A stretch of DNA of 64,000 bases from Megamonas hypermegale (GCF_900187035.1 NZ_LT906446.1:1116001-1180000), one strand, 5' to 3'. Shown: positions 16,194 to 25,392, counted from the stretch's first letter. Numbers and translations: made by a program. The notes: a model not told the origin generated them from the letters alone.

Positions 16194-17135
16194 TTACTCA
16201 AAATCCAGTAATTCCTTACCTGTCGATTCATCTGTAATCAAAACATTAATTAATTTTCCTTTTAATGCACTATAAATAGCAGGAACTTTTTCGTCAGAAG
16301 CAGCCACGCCAATAACATACTTTACTTTATGTAGTTGATAAAACGGAATAGATATCGTTCTGTCAACCACTTCTGTTGGCACTTCATTACCATTTTTATC
16401 ATAAAAACGAGTACATGTTTCACCAACAATACGATTGCCAAACGAAGAAGTAATATATTCTGATTTCAAACCGTCTGTCCATATTACATTTGAAGCCGAT
16501 GTTGGAGAACCAATCCCAACAAAAGCAACATCTAATTTATCCCATAATTGCTGTATTTTTTGATAGTTAGTATCATTTATAATTGCTTGTTTTGTTTCTG
16601 GAGTTTTAGTTATGGCTGGAGCATATAAATAATGACTTCTCGCTTGAAATGCATTGGCAACCTTATAGCAGATAGTATTTACATGTAAATCTATATCAAG
16701 ACTTTCAGAACCACCTACAAGCGGTACAAAATCAGCATCTACAGCTGGAAAACTTTCTACAGAAGCTTGGTCGCCAATTGCTCCCATGGAGCGCCCCCAG
16801 TTAAAGCCGATTACCATTTTATTTTTAATAAGTCTTTTCAACAATATAAGTCCGGCTTTACCTAAGTTAGAATAAACTTCATCAGGATTTTTACTAGAAG
16901 GAACAATAAAAACCTCTTTTAATGAAAATTTATCTTCTAATTGCGACTCTAATGCTTCAAATGAGTCTTGTACTATAAATATTTTTACAATGCCCATTTC
17001 CTTTGCACGTTTTAAATATTTACTGACTGTTGTTCTGTCAATTCCCAATTTTTTGGCAATCTCACTTTGCTTCATATCTGCTTCATAATACATATGAGCT
17101 ACTTTAATTAGAATTCTTTTAGATACGGGTTGCAT
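16194..17135 (-). CDS. SorC-family transcriptional regulator of the sorbitol operon
   Basis: 313 residues. N-terminal helix-turn-helix (HMYYEADMKQSEIAKKLGIDRTTVSKYLKRAK, residues about 14-45) and a C-terminal sugar-phosphate-sensing domain with NWGRSMGAIGDQ and AFVGIGSPTS, as in the SorC/DeoR effector family. First gene of the operon regulator-gutM-srlA-srlE-srlB-srlD, so it probably controls its own promoter. It probably responds to sorbitol-6-phosphate, by analogy. The start ATG follows AGAGG. Confidence 0.9.
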   Translation of the reverse strand: MQPVSKRILIKVAHMYYEADMKQSEIAKKLGIDRTTVSKYLKRAKEMGIVKIFIVQDSFEALESQLEDKFSLKEVFIVPSSKNPDEVYSNLGKAGLILLKRLIKNKMVIGFNWGRSMGAIGDQASVESFPAVDADFVPLVGGSESLDIDLHVNTICYKVANAFQARSHYLYAPAITKTPETKQAIINDTNYQKIQQLWDKLDVAFVGIGSPTSASNVIWTDGLKSEYITSSFGNRIVGETCTRFYDKNGNEVPTEVVDRTISIPFYQLHKVKYVIGVAASDEKVPAIYSALKGKLINVLITDESTGKELLDFE

Positions 17136-17215
17136 GATTAAGACCTCTCTTCTAAAAACAAATTATAAATTAATTCATTTTTTATTATAGTAGAAAGTAT
17201 CTCAACTAACCACCT

Positions 17216-17227
17216 TCACATATGTGA
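17216..17227. promoter_or_regulatory. 12-bp palindrome downstream of the srl promoter (candidate operator)
   Basis: TCACATATGTGA, perfect palindrome about 30 bases downstream of the -10 box and 80 bases upstream of the regulator start. It is placed for a repressor such as the SorC-type protein. The arms resemble CRP half-sites in inverted arrangement, but the spacing is wrong for a CRP box. Confidence 0.45.
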
Positions 17228-17256
17228 TTATTTATCTCATTTGTTCTGACACCTAT

Positions 17257-17285
17257 ATAGTAGCATTTGTAATACTATCTGTCAA
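17257..17285 (-). promoter_or_regulatory. Promoter of the sorbitol operon
   Basis: TTGACA (17285-17280) and TACTAT (17262-17257) on the minus strand, 17-base spacer. It lies in the 317-base divergent gap 17136-17452, which also holds the palindrome at 17216 and the yerC promoter. The stretch between the two promoters is AT-rich and shows nothing else. Confidence 0.65.
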
Positions 17286-17374
17286 GCGATTTTTTAAATT
17301 ATTTTAAATGTAAATTTTCTGATTTTGTTAAAAGCTACAAATTCTAATTCATTACAAATTTACAGTAAATTCAC

Positions 17375-17403
17375 TTGACATATTTACATTAATGTCATAA
17401 TAT
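17375..17403 (+). promoter_or_regulatory. Promoter of yerC-his operon with an inverted repeat between its boxes
   Basis: TTGACA (17375-17380), 17-base spacer, TAATAT (17398-17403). The spacer is bracketed by TGACAT (17376-17381) and ATGTCA (17392-17397), an inverted repeat with a 10-base centre. That suits an operator for a dimeric regulator such as YerC itself. Confidence 0.6.
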
Positions 17404-17452
17404 ATAAACATGCTATTTTCACGAGTTAAAGTATTAAAGTAAAGAGGTGTTT

Positions 17453-17755
17453 ATGTTGGTAAATCCTAAATTAAAGGATGTTTTAAACGACCAATTATGT
17501 GAAGCAGTATTATCTTTGCAATCGGTTGACGAATGTTATCAATTCTTTGAAGATATATGTACGGTTAGTGAACTTAAAGCTTTATCTCAACGTTTGGAAG
17601 TTGCTAGAATGCTTCGTGCTGGACATACTTATGAAGAAGTAGTCGAACGCACTGGCGCTAGTACAGCTACCATTAGTCGCGTAAAACGCTGTTTAAATTA
17701 TGGCGCTGATGGTTATGATACAGTGCTCAAACGTTTAGAAGCAAAACAAAAATAG
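17453..17755 (+). CDS. yerC: YerC/YecD family TrpR-like regulator
   Basis: About 100-residue all-helical DNA-binding protein of the TrpR superfamily. The core LSLQSVDECYQFFEDICTV, LKALSQRLEVARMLRAGHTYEEV and GASTATISRVKRCLNYG is the YerC signature, with the reading helix in the last block. In Firmicutes such proteins are linked to his genes and proposed as histidine regulators; the position at the head of the his operon supports that. The ATG at 17453 has AAAGAGG upstream, better than the GTG two codons earlier. Confidence 0.92.
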   Translation: MLVNPKLKDVLNDQLCEAVLSLQSVDECYQFFEDICTVSELKALSQRLEVARMLRAGHTYEEVVERTGASTATISRVKRCLNYGADGYDTVLKRLEAKQK

Positions 17756-17767
17756 GAGTGTTTTTTT

Positions 17768-18940
17768 ATGTTATTAGAAATACCTTACGGTACTAGAGAT
17801 TTTTTACCAAAAGACGCAAAAATTAAACGTAATATTGAATTAAAATTAGCTAAGACATTTAACCTTTGGGGTTATGATGAAATAGTAACACCTTCTATTG
17901 AATATGTAGATACGCTTACTATTAACAATCGTAATGGTATCGAAAATCAATTATTTAAGTTTTTCGACAAAAACAATCGCACATTGGCATTACGCCATGA
18001 AATGACAACACCAATTGCTCGTGTGGCTGCTAGTCGCATGTATGATGATGTTCTTCCCTTTAAACTTTCGTACATCAGTAGTGTATATCGCTATGAACAA
18101 GCTCAAGAAGGTCGTCAATGTGAATTTTATCAAGCAGGTGTTGAATTGATGGGCGTTGCAGATGCTAGTGCAGATGCTGAAATAATCGCTTTAGCAGTAG
18201 ATAGCTTGCGCAATGTAGGTTTAACAAATTTTGAAATTTGCCTCGGTCAAGTAGAATTCATCAATGGCATAATGCAACAAATGGGTCTTTCTAAAGAAAA
18301 ACAAAATGAAATTCGCTTAGCATTAGAACAGCGCAATCTCGTAGATTTAAATAACGCTGTAGAAAAAACAAATTTACCTGAAAAAGCAAAAAAAGCACTG
18401 AAATCTATACCATTGCTTCAAGGCAAAGAAGATATCTTAGAATTCGCTAATAATCTTGCTTTAAATGAACAAAGTCGCAAAGCTCTTGATAATCTGCATG
18501 ATATCTATGAATTATTAAAAATATACGGCGTAGCTGATAATGTGACTTTCGACTTAGGTGTAAACCGTGATTTCAGTTATTACACTGGTATGGTCTTTGA
18601 AATTTATGCACCTGGCATTGGTTATCCAATCTGCGGTGGCGGTCGTTATGATAATATGCTCTCTGATTTTGGCACTGAATGCCCAGCTACAGGTTTTGCT
18701 CTCGGCATCGAACGTTTAATGCTCGCTCTCGATAAACAAAACCAAACTCAAAATATTTGCAACAAAAAAGATGTATATATCGCATTTTCACAAGGCAAAT
18801 ATGCAGAAGCTATCAGTGAAGCTATGAAATTACGCGAAAATGGAAAAGTTGTTGACCTTGCTTTTAAAGCTCAAACACACGAAGACGCTATTAAATACCA
18901 ATTAGATAAAAATATTAATGAGCTTATTTATATAGAATAA
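17768..18940 (+). CDS. hisZ: ATP phosphoribosyltransferase regulatory subunit
   Basis: Histidyl-tRNA-synthetase-like protein lacking the anticodon domain; it binds short HisG and confers histidine feedback. IPYGTRDFLPKDA at the start, LRHEMTTPIARVAASR (motif 2-like), and FSYYTGMVFEIYAPGIGYPICGGGRYDNML (HisA/HisZ motif). 390 residues. Its presence agrees with the 220-residue HisG downstream that lacks its own regulatory domain. Confidence 0.95.
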   Translation: MLLEIPYGTRDFLPKDAKIKRNIELKLAKTFNLWGYDEIVTPSIEYVDTLTINNRNGIENQLFKFFDKNNRTLALRHEMTTPIARVAASRMYDDVLPFKLSYISSVYRYEQAQEGRQCEFYQAGVELMGVADASADAEIIALAVDSLRNVGLTNFEICLGQVEFINGIMQQMGLSKEKQNEIRLALEQRNLVDLNNAVEKTNLPEKAKKALKSIPLLQGKEDILEFANNLALNEQSRKALDNLHDIYELLKIYGVADNVTFDLGVNRDFSYYTGMVFEIYAPGIGYPICGGGRYDNMLSDFGTECPATGFALGIERLMLALDKQNQTQNICNKKDVYIAFSQGKYAEAISEAMKLRENGKVVDLAFKAQTHEDAIKYQLDKNINELIYIE

Positions 18941-19016
18941 TACTCATATGAAATATTTTTTCTATCCTAATTAATATAATAAACTATATATTTTTTCTAA
19001 AAATCTAGGAAAATTT

Positions 19017-19556
19017 ATGATTCAAAGAATAAAACAATTTGTGCGAGCAGTGAAAGCCCGTTTAAATGATGATGATTTAGATTTTATTAATATGTATTTA
19101 AACGCAAAAGAACAAAATTTATTTTTTGCTATGCAAATTTATGACCAACGCCATGTATTAAATGTAGCTTATACAGCACAAAAATTAATGCAGCGCAATC
19201 ACTCTAATGTAAATGAAAGACTTTTATTAAGAGCTTGCCTTTTACATGATGTTGGACGAACAGCAAACGATATCTTCCTTTTAGATAAGGTTTTTGCCGT
19301 ATTACTAGATAAGTACTTGCCAAGTGTTGCGCATAAATTAGCTAAATATAATAAGGATAATACAAATCATTGTTTCTTTAGTAAAAGACGCCACGCATTA
19401 TTTATTTATTATAATCATGCGAATATCGGCGCTCTTAAATTAAAAGAAATCGGGCTAAATGATATTGCTAAAATCATCAAATATCATCACTCGCCACAAA
19501 GACAAGATGATTGTCAAGAATTAATAATATTACGCAAGGCTGACAGCCTTAATTAA
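19017..19556 (+). CDS. HD-domain phosphohydrolase inside the his operon
   Basis: 179 residues with the full HD set: His in RHVLNVAYTAQKL, HD in CLLHDVGR, His in RRHALFIYYNHANIG, HH in IIKYHHSP, and Asp in LRKADSLN. These predict a metal-dependent phosphohydrolase. No close named relative is recognised. It lies between hisZ and hisG, only 20 bases from hisG, so it is almost surely in the operon. Histidinol-phosphatase is the one pathway step not encoded here, which makes this protein a candidate; nucleotide hydrolysis is an equally reasonable role. The start ATG follows AGGAAAATTT. Confidence 0.85.
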   Translation: MIQRIKQFVRAVKARLNDDDLDFINMYLNAKEQNLFFAMQIYDQRHVLNVAYTAQKLMQRNHSNVNERLLLRACLLHDVGRTANDIFLLDKVFAVLLDKYLPSVAHKLAKYNKDNTNHCFFSKRRHALFIYYNHANIGALKLKEIGLNDIAKIIKYHHSPQRQDDCQELIILRKADSLN

Positions 19557-19575
19557 TTATAAGGGGTTTTTGTTT

Positions 19576-20238
19576 ATGACAGCAGAGGATATGCAATATC
19601 TAACTATAGCATTGCCAAAAGGAAAATTATTTTATTTGGCAAAAGATTTATTTGCTAAAGTTGGTTACAGCGCAGAAAATTTAGAAGAAAAGTCTCGTAA
19701 ATTAGTAATAACTAATGATGAATTAAAAATAAAATTTATTATCGCTAAAACAGCTGATGTTCCTGTTTATGTAGAACACGGCGCAGCTGATATCGGTGTA
19801 ATCGGCAAAGACGTTTTAATGGAAAGCGATAAAGATATTTATGAATTGCTTGATTTAGGCTTTGGCAGATGCCATTTAATGATGGCTGTTCCTAAAGATA
19901 AAAAACGCGCTAAATTGACAGATTACGCTCATACACGCGTTGCTACAAAATTTCCACATATCGCTAAAAAATTCTTTAACAGCAAAGGCATGCAAATGGA
20001 ATACATTAAAATGAATGGTTCTATCGAACTTGGCCCAATTGTTGGATTATCTGAAAGCATTGTCGATATTGTAGAAACAGGTACAACACTTCGCGAAAAC
20101 AATTTAGAAGAAATCGCTTTCATTGCTGATGCCAGTGCTAGACTTATCGCTAACCGTGCCAGCTTTAAATTAAAATTCAATCGTATCAATAAATTAATTC
20201 AAGATTTAGATACTGTTTTAAAAGGGGATAATGAATAA
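19576..20238 (+). CDS. hisG: ATP phosphoribosyltransferase catalytic subunit (short form)
   Basis: First step of histidine synthesis, joining ATP and PRPP. LTIALPKGKLF at the start, DVPVYVEHGAADIGVIGKD, and EYIKMNGSIELGPIVGLSESIVDIVETG (PRPP loop region). 220 residues: the HisZ-dependent short form without the C-terminal regulatory domain. I chose the ATG at 19576 (GGGG nine bases upstream) rather than the TTG two codons earlier; MQYLTIALPKG five codons on is also possible. Four-base overlap region with hisD's start. Confidence 0.95.
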   Translation: MTAEDMQYLTIALPKGKLFYLAKDLFAKVGYSAENLEEKSRKLVITNDELKIKFIIAKTADVPVYVEHGAADIGVIGKDVLMESDKDIYELLDLGFGRCHLMMAVPKDKKRAKLTDYAHTRVATKFPHIAKKFFNSKGMQMEYIKMNGSIELGPIVGLSESIVDIVETGTTLRENNLEEIAFIADASARLIANRASFKLKFNRINKLIQDLDTVLKGDNE

Positions 20239-21587
20239 TGCAAGTTTTAAAAGTCAAAGAATTAGGTCTTGAAGCCGTCAAAAAGACTTTAGATAAAAAA
20301 GCTTTTGATGAAGTAAAATTAAATCCACGCATTCGTGCTAAAAATAAAGAATTATACGGTGAAGATTTGACAGCTGCTCAAATTGTTGACCGTATTGTAA
20401 ATGAAGTTCGTCAAGATGGCGATGCTGCTATCATAAAATACACAAAATTACTCGACGGTGCGGAATTCACTGCTAAAGATTTTCTCGTAACTGAAGCAGA
20501 ATATGAAACAGCTTACGCTCAAGCTGATACAAAAATCGTAGAGTCTTTAAGAAAAGCTATAGAAAACGTACGCCGTTATCATCAAGAACAAAAACCAAAT
20601 TCTTGGATTACATACCGTGCACACGGTTCAATTCTCGGTCAATCCGTCATTCCTCTCGATAGAGTTGGCGTTTATGTACCAGGTGGCACAGCTGCTTATC
20701 CTTCCTCTGTTGTCATGAATGTCGTTCCAGCAAAAGTAGCAGGAGTCAAAGAAATCGTCATGATGGCTCCACCATCTCGCGACGGCAAATTAAATCCATA
20801 TGTACTTATCGCCGCTAAAGAAGCTGGCGTAAATGCTATCTATAAAATCGGTGGCGCTCAGGCAATCGCTGCTATGGCTTTCGGCACACAGACAATTCCA
20901 AAAGTAGATAAAATCACAGGCCCTGGCAATATCTTTGTAACACTCGCTAAAAAAGCTGTTTACGGTCATTGCGATATCGATATGCTCGCAGGTCCAAGTG
21001 AAATTTTAATCGTCGCTGATAAAACGGCTGACCCTGTATATACAGCAGCAGATATGCTCAGCCAAGCTGAACACGATATGCTCGCTTCTAGCATCGTACT
21101 CACAGATGATGCCAAGCTCGCTGATAAAGTTCTCGCTGAAGTAGAAAAACAATTAGCTAAATTGCCACGTAAAGAAATCGCTTCTGCTTCACTTGAAAAA
21201 AATGGCCGTATCATCTTAACTGAAAATCTCATGCAAGCTTTTGAACTTGCCAATTATTCCGCGCCAGAACATATGGAAATCTTAACTGAAAATCCATTTA
21301 CTTATCTGCCATATGTCCGCCATGCTGGTGCTGTATTCTTAGGCGCTTATTCTCCTGAACCACTCGGAGATTATTTCGCTGGTCCAAACCATGTATTACC
21401 AACAGGCGGAACAGCTCGCTATTATTCCGTACTCAATACAGAAACTTTCATGAAACGCACTAGCATTATTTCTTATACACAACCAGCACTTCAAGAAGTA
21501 TCTTCCGATATCATTCGTCTTGCTAAAGCCGAAGGTTTAGATGCTCATGCAAATGCTATAATTTTAAGAGGTGAAAATAATGATTAA
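20238..21587 (+). CDS. hisD: Histidinol dehydrogenase
   Basis: Last two steps of histidine synthesis: NAD-dependent, zinc-requiring oxidation of histidinol to histidine. 449 residues. Marks: YVPGGTAAYPSSVVMNVVPA, KIGGAQAIAAMAFGT, KITGPGNIFVTLAKK, DMLAGPSEILIVAD, ADMLSQAEHDM and GPNHVLPTGGTAR, which include the zinc ligands and catalytic Glu/His region. It begins at the hisG stop and overlaps hisC slightly. Confidence 0.98.
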   Translation: MQVLKVKELGLEAVKKTLDKKAFDEVKLNPRIRAKNKELYGEDLTAAQIVDRIVNEVRQDGDAAIIKYTKLLDGAEFTAKDFLVTEAEYETAYAQADTKIVESLRKAIENVRRYHQEQKPNSWITYRAHGSILGQSVIPLDRVGVYVPGGTAAYPSSVVMNVVPAKVAGVKEIVMMAPPSRDGKLNPYVLIAAKEAGVNAIYKIGGAQAIAAMAFGTQTIPKVDKITGPGNIFVTLAKKAVYGHCDIDMLAGPSEILIVADKTADPVYTAADMLSQAEHDMLASSIVLTDDAKLADKVLAEVEKQLAKLPRKEIASASLEKNGRIILTENLMQAFELANYSAPEHMEILTENPFTYLPYVRHAGAVFLGAYSPEPLGDYFAGPNHVLPTGGTARYYSVLNTETFMKRTSIISYTQPALQEVSSDIIRLAKAEGLDAHANAIILRGENND

Positions 21588-22650
21588 ATTAAAATATAGA
21601 ACCGGTTTAAAAGATATGCCAAGTTATGACGTTGTAGAACGCGACTGGAATATCAAAGTCAATGCCAATGAATCCAATTTAAATATGCCTCCACTTGTAG
21701 AAGAACGCTTGATGGCGCGTCTTTCCTGTGTTGCATTTAACCGTTACCCAAATGAACAAGTAGATACACTAGCTGAACAAATCGCTGCTAATTTTAACTT
21801 AACTAAAGAAAATGTTTTAATCGCCAATGGTTCTAGCGAAATCTTAGAAAAATTATTCTTCGCATTCGGCGGTCGCGGTCGTAAAATCGTCTTTCCTTGG
21901 CCATCATTTTCCATGTATAAAATTTACGCTAAATTCAGCGCTTCTACTGCTGTTCCTGTAGATTTAAGAGAAGATTTTACATTTGACCCAATAGCATTTG
22001 TTGATGCGATTAAAGAAAATAAAGCTTCCTTAGCTGTTATCTGCTCACCGAACAATCCTACTGGCACAAAAATTCCAGTAGCTGATATCGAATACATCGC
22101 TAAAAATATCGATTGTGCTTTAGCTATTGATGAAGCGTATATCGAATTTGATGGCGGTACAGTAACTGGCTTATTAAAAGAATATCCACATATGATGGTT
22201 GCTCGCACATTCTCCAAAGCATATGCTTTAGCTAGCGCCCGCGTTGGCTATCTCTTAGCTAATAAAAAAGTCATTGAAATGGTCAGCAAAGCTTGCATGC
22301 CATACCATGTAAATGTACTTTCCGCTATCACTGCTGATACAGTTTACCAGATGCGTGATGAATACGTTCCTCGCATTCAAATGTCCATCGCTGAACGCAA
22401 ACGCATGAGTGAACTTTTAAAACAAATCGATGGCATGACTGTTTATCCATCTGTTACTAACTTCATTTTAGTAAAACACCCTAAGGCTACACAAATAAAT
22501 GAATACCTCGAAAGCCTTGGTATCGGTATCCGTTCATTCGGCAATGCACCTCGCCTTGAAAATTGCTTGCGCCTTTCTATGGGTACTCGCGAAGAAAATG
22601 ATACTTGGTACAAAGCAATTAAAGATTTTGTTGAAGGGAACGTACAATAA
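21580..22650 (+). CDS. hisC: Histidinol-phosphate aminotransferase
   Basis: PLP enzyme converting imidazole acetol phosphate to histidinol phosphate. NANESNLNMP, FNRYPNEQVDTLAEQIA, ANGSSEILEKLF, CSPNNPTGTKIP, IDEAYIEFDGG, and RTFSKAYALASARVGYLLA with the Schiff-base lysine. About 356 residues. The ATG at 21580 is preceded by GAGGTGAAAATA; the GTG at 21571 lies inside that site. The start overlaps the hisD end. Confidence 0.97.
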   Translation: MIKLKYRTGLKDMPSYDVVERDWNIKVNANESNLNMPPLVEERLMARLSCVAFNRYPNEQVDTLAEQIAANFNLTKENVLIANGSSEILEKLFFAFGGRGRKIVFPWPSFSMYKIYAKFSASTAVPVDLREDFTFDPIAFVDAIKENKASLAVICSPNNPTGTKIPVADIEYIAKNIDCALAIDEAYIEFDGGTVTGLLKEYPHMMVARTFSKAYALASARVGYLLANKKVIEMVSKACMPYHVNVLSAITADTVYQMRDEYVPRIQMSIAERKRMSELLKQIDGMTVYPSVTNFILVKHPKATQINEYLESLGIGIRSFGNAPRLENCLRLSMGTREENDTWYKAIKDFVEGNVQ

Positions 22651-23252
22651 TGGAAAATGCAGTAAATCGCTGCGGTGAAATAAAACGTACTACAGCAGAA
22701 ACTTCTATTCAAATAAAGATAAATCTCGATGGTACAGGAAAATCCAATATAAAGACAAAAATAGGTTTTTTTGACCATATGTTGACGCTCTTATCTGCGC
22801 ATAGTTTAATAGATATGGATATAAATTGTGATGGTGATATCGAAGTTGACGGTCATCACAGTGTAGAAGATTGCGGTATCGCCCTTGGCCAAGCTTTTAG
22901 CAAAGCCATCGGAGATAAACGTGGCATCAATCGCTATGGTACATTTTACGTTCCAATGGATGAAGCACTCGCACTCGTCAGCCTCGATATAAGTGGCAGA
23001 CCATTTCTCGTCTGTGATATGGGTGAACTCGCCCCAATGATAGGCGATTTTGATTGTGAACTCGTTGAAGAGTTCATGCGTGCCTTTGCATTTAATGCTG
23101 GTATCACATTGCATATAAAAGTCCTTTATGGCAAAAATTCTCATCACAAAGTTGAAGGTGTATTTAAAGCTCTAGGTCATGCACTGCGTCATGCCGTTGA
23201 ATTTGATGAACGTGCAAAAAATAAAATTCCTTCGACAAAAGGTGTACTATAA
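22650..23252 (+). CDS. hisB: Imidazoleglycerol-phosphate dehydratase
   Basis: Mn-dependent dehydratase, 200 residues; single-domain form without the N-terminal histidinol-phosphatase of enteric HisB. IKTKIGFFDHMLTLLSAHS, DGDIEVDGHHSVEDCGIALGQ and HHKVEGVFKALGHALRHAV hold the metal-binding histidines. It begins within the stop region of hisC. The missing phosphatase domain means another enzyme must do that step. Confidence 0.97.
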   Translation: MENAVNRCGEIKRTTAETSIQIKINLDGTGKSNIKTKIGFFDHMLTLLSAHSLIDMDINCDGDIEVDGHHSVEDCGIALGQAFSKAIGDKRGINRYGTFYVPMDEALALVSLDISGRPFLVCDMGELAPMIGDFDCELVEEFMRAFAFNAGITLHIKVLYGKNSHHKVEGVFKALGHALRHAVEFDERAKNKIPSTKGVL

Positions 23253-23271
23253 TATAGAAAGGAACATTTCC

Positions 23272-23886
23272 ATGATAGCAATAGTTGACTATGGCGTAGG
23301 CAATCTGTATAGCGTGGAAAAAGCCTTTGCCAAATTTTCTGATGATGTTATATTGACACAAAGTGCTGATGTCATCGACAAAGCTGATAAAGTCGTACTA
23401 CCTGGTGTCGGTGCTTTCGGCGATTGCATGAAAAATTTTAAAGCTTCTGGTCTAATGGATGCTGTAATGCGTGCTGTAGAAAATAATAAACCAGTGATGG
23501 GTATTTGCGTTGGTTTACAAATCATGTTTGAAGGCAGTGAAGAAAGCCCAGATATAAAAGGTTTAGGCATTTTTAAAGGCATGGTACGCAAAATAAATGC
23601 TCCTGGTCTTAAAATTCCACATATGGGCTGGAACAGTCTTACAATTAACGAAAATACTCATGTTGATATAAATTTATTTAAAAATATCCGTAAAAATCCT
23701 TACGTTTATTTTGTGCATAGTTACCATGCTATGCCAGAAGATAAATTCATTATTTTAGCAACATCTGTATATGGCGAAGAAATAACTGCCGCTGTTGGTA
23801 AAAATAATGTTATAGCAACTCAATTTCACCCTGAAAAATCCGGTGATATTGGTCTTAGTATTATTAAAAATTTTGTAGAGGGGTAA
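23272..23886 (+). CDS. hisH: Imidazole glycerol phosphate synthase, glutaminase subunit
   Basis: Class I glutamine amidotransferase feeding ammonia to HisF. IAIVDYGVGNLYSVEKAF, LPGVGAFGDCM, nucleophile cysteine in MGICVGLQIMFEGSEE, HMGWNSL, YFVHSYHA and QFHPEKSGDIG with the catalytic His/Glu. 204 residues. The true start is the ATG at 23272 with GAAAGGA; longer open frames upstream lie within hisB. Confidence 0.97.
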   Translation: MIAIVDYGVGNLYSVEKAFAKFSDDVILTQSADVIDKADKVVLPGVGAFGDCMKNFKASGLMDAVMRAVENNKPVMGICVGLQIMFEGSEESPDIKGLGIFKGMVRKINAPGLKIPHMGWNSLTINENTHVDINLFKNIRKNPYVYFVHSYHAMPEDKFIILATSVYGEEITAAVGKNNVIATQFHPEKSGDIGLSIIKNFVEG

Positions 23887-23893
23887 ATAAATC

Positions 23894-24625
23894 ATGATTA
23901 TCTTTCCAGCAATAGATATAAGAGGCGGTAAATGTGTTCGCCTTGTAAAAGGTGACTTTAATCAAGAAACTGTCTTTTCTGATAGACCAGAAAACATGGC
24001 TAAAAAATGGGCTGACGAAGGTGGTCAATATCTACACCTCGTTGACCTTGATGGAGCACGTGCCGGAAAATCTCAAAATCTCGATACAGTGGAAATGATT
24101 TTAAAAACAGTGAATATCCCTGTAGAACTCGGTGGCGGTATTCGCACAATGGAAAATATAGAACAAGTTCTTGATATGGGTGTAAGCCGTGTCATCTTAG
24201 GCTCTATAGCTGTAAAAAATCCTGAGCTTGTACAACAGGCTTGTAAAAAATACGGCAGTGAACGTATCGTTGTCGGCATTGATGCTAAAGATGGCATAGT
24301 TGCCGTTGATGGCTGGGGTATATCCGGCAATGTTGAAGCTAAAGAATTAGCTAAAAAAATGGCTGAAAGTGGCGTTAAACACATCATTTATACTGATATT
24401 TCCCGCGATGGTACATTATCAGGGGTAAATGCTGAAGCTACAGCTGAACTTGCGCGTTATAGCGGTGTAAAAGTCGTAGCCTCTGGCGGTGTTTCTTCCA
24501 TTGAAGACATTAAACTCTTAAAACAATACGAACAAGATGGTATTGAAGGCGTTATCGTTGGTAAATCCATTTATACAGGTGCGCTTTCCTTGCCAGAAGC
24601 TTTAAAAATAGCAAAGGAGGAATAA
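23894..24625 (+). CDS. hisA: Phosphoribosylformimino-5-aminoimidazole carboxamide ribotide isomerase
   Basis: TIM-barrel isomerase (ProFAR to PRFAR). FPAIDIRGGKCVRLVKGDF with the first catalytic Asp, VELGGGIRTMENIEQVL, YTDISRDGTLSGVN with the second Asp, and VVASGGVSSIEDI. 243 residues. Follows hisH by seven bases and has its own Shine-Dalgarno at the hisH stop. Confidence 0.98.
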   Translation: MIIFPAIDIRGGKCVRLVKGDFNQETVFSDRPENMAKKWADEGGQYLHLVDLDGARAGKSQNLDTVEMILKTVNIPVELGGGIRTMENIEQVLDMGVSRVILGSIAVKNPELVQQACKKYGSERIVVGIDAKDGIVAVDGWGISGNVEAKELAKKMAESGVKHIIYTDISRDGTLSGVNAEATAELARYSGVKVVASGGVSSIEDIKLLKQYEQDGIEGVIVGKSIYTGALSLPEALKIAKEE

Positions 24626-24633
24626 TATAAACT

Positions 24634-25392
24634 ATGTACACAAAAAGAATTATTCCTTGCCTAGATGTAAAAAATGGTCGTGTCGTAAAAGGAACGAATT
24701 TCGTTTCTTTGCGCGATGCTGGAGACCCTATTGAACTTGCTGCCACTTACGATAAAGAAATGGCTGATGAACTCGTATTTTTAGATATCACTGCTTCAAA
24801 TGAACATCGTGATACAATCGTAAAAGTCGCAAATGACTGCGCTGCACAAGTATTTATTCCATTCACCATTGGCGGTGGCATTCGCACTGTAAGCGATATG
24901 CGCAAAATGCTCAAAGCTGGTGCTGATAAAATTTCAGTTAATACAGCAGCTGTCAAAGACCCTTCTATCATCAAAGAAGGCGCTGAAAAATTTGGCCGTC
25001 AATGTATCGTATTAGCCGTAGATGCTAAACGAAATGGTGAAAATTCTTGGGAAATTTATTTAAACGGTGGCAGAACAACAACCGGTATTGATTGTATTGA
25101 ATGGGTAAAAAAAGCTGTTGACCTCGGTGCTGGTGAAATCCTATTAACTAGTATGGATGCTGATGGCACAAAAAACGGCTACGATATACCACTAACTCGT
25201 GCTGTTTCTGAAGCTGTCAATGTACCTGTAATCGCTTCTGGCGGAGCAGGCAAACTAGAACATTTCTATGACGTATTAACAGAAGGCAAAGCTGATGCAG
25301 TTCTCGCTGCTTCCGTATTCCACTATGGACAATTTAGCATACGCCAAGTCAAAGAATATTTAAAATCACGTGGTGTGGAGGTTAGATTATGA
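24634..25392 (+). CDS. hisF: Imidazole glycerol phosphate synthase, cyclase subunit
   Basis: TIM-barrel cyclase partner of HisH, releasing IGP and [24 protein letters not shown] (catalytic Asp), ITIGGGIR-type block [31 protein letters not shown] (second Asp) and [13 protein letters not shown]. 252 residues. It ends four bases inside the hisI start. Confidence 0.98.
   Translation: MYTKRIIPCLDVKNGRVVKGTNFVSLRDAGDPIELAATYDKEMADELVFLDITASNEHRDTIVKVANDCAAQVFIPFTIGGGIRTVSDMRKMLKAGADKISVNTAAVKDPSIIKEGAEKFGRQCIVLAVDAKRNGENSWEIYLNGGRTTTGIDCIEWVKKAVDLGAGEILLTSMDADGTKNGYDIPLTRAVSEAVNVPVIASGGAGKLEHFYDVLTEGKADAVLAASVFHYGQFSIRQVKEYLKSRGVEVRL

Noticed and set aside
17136-17452. Possible T-box or leader peptide before the his genes
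   Set aside because: No run of histidine codons and no T-box core; the promoter lies about 50 bases from yerC, leaving little leader.
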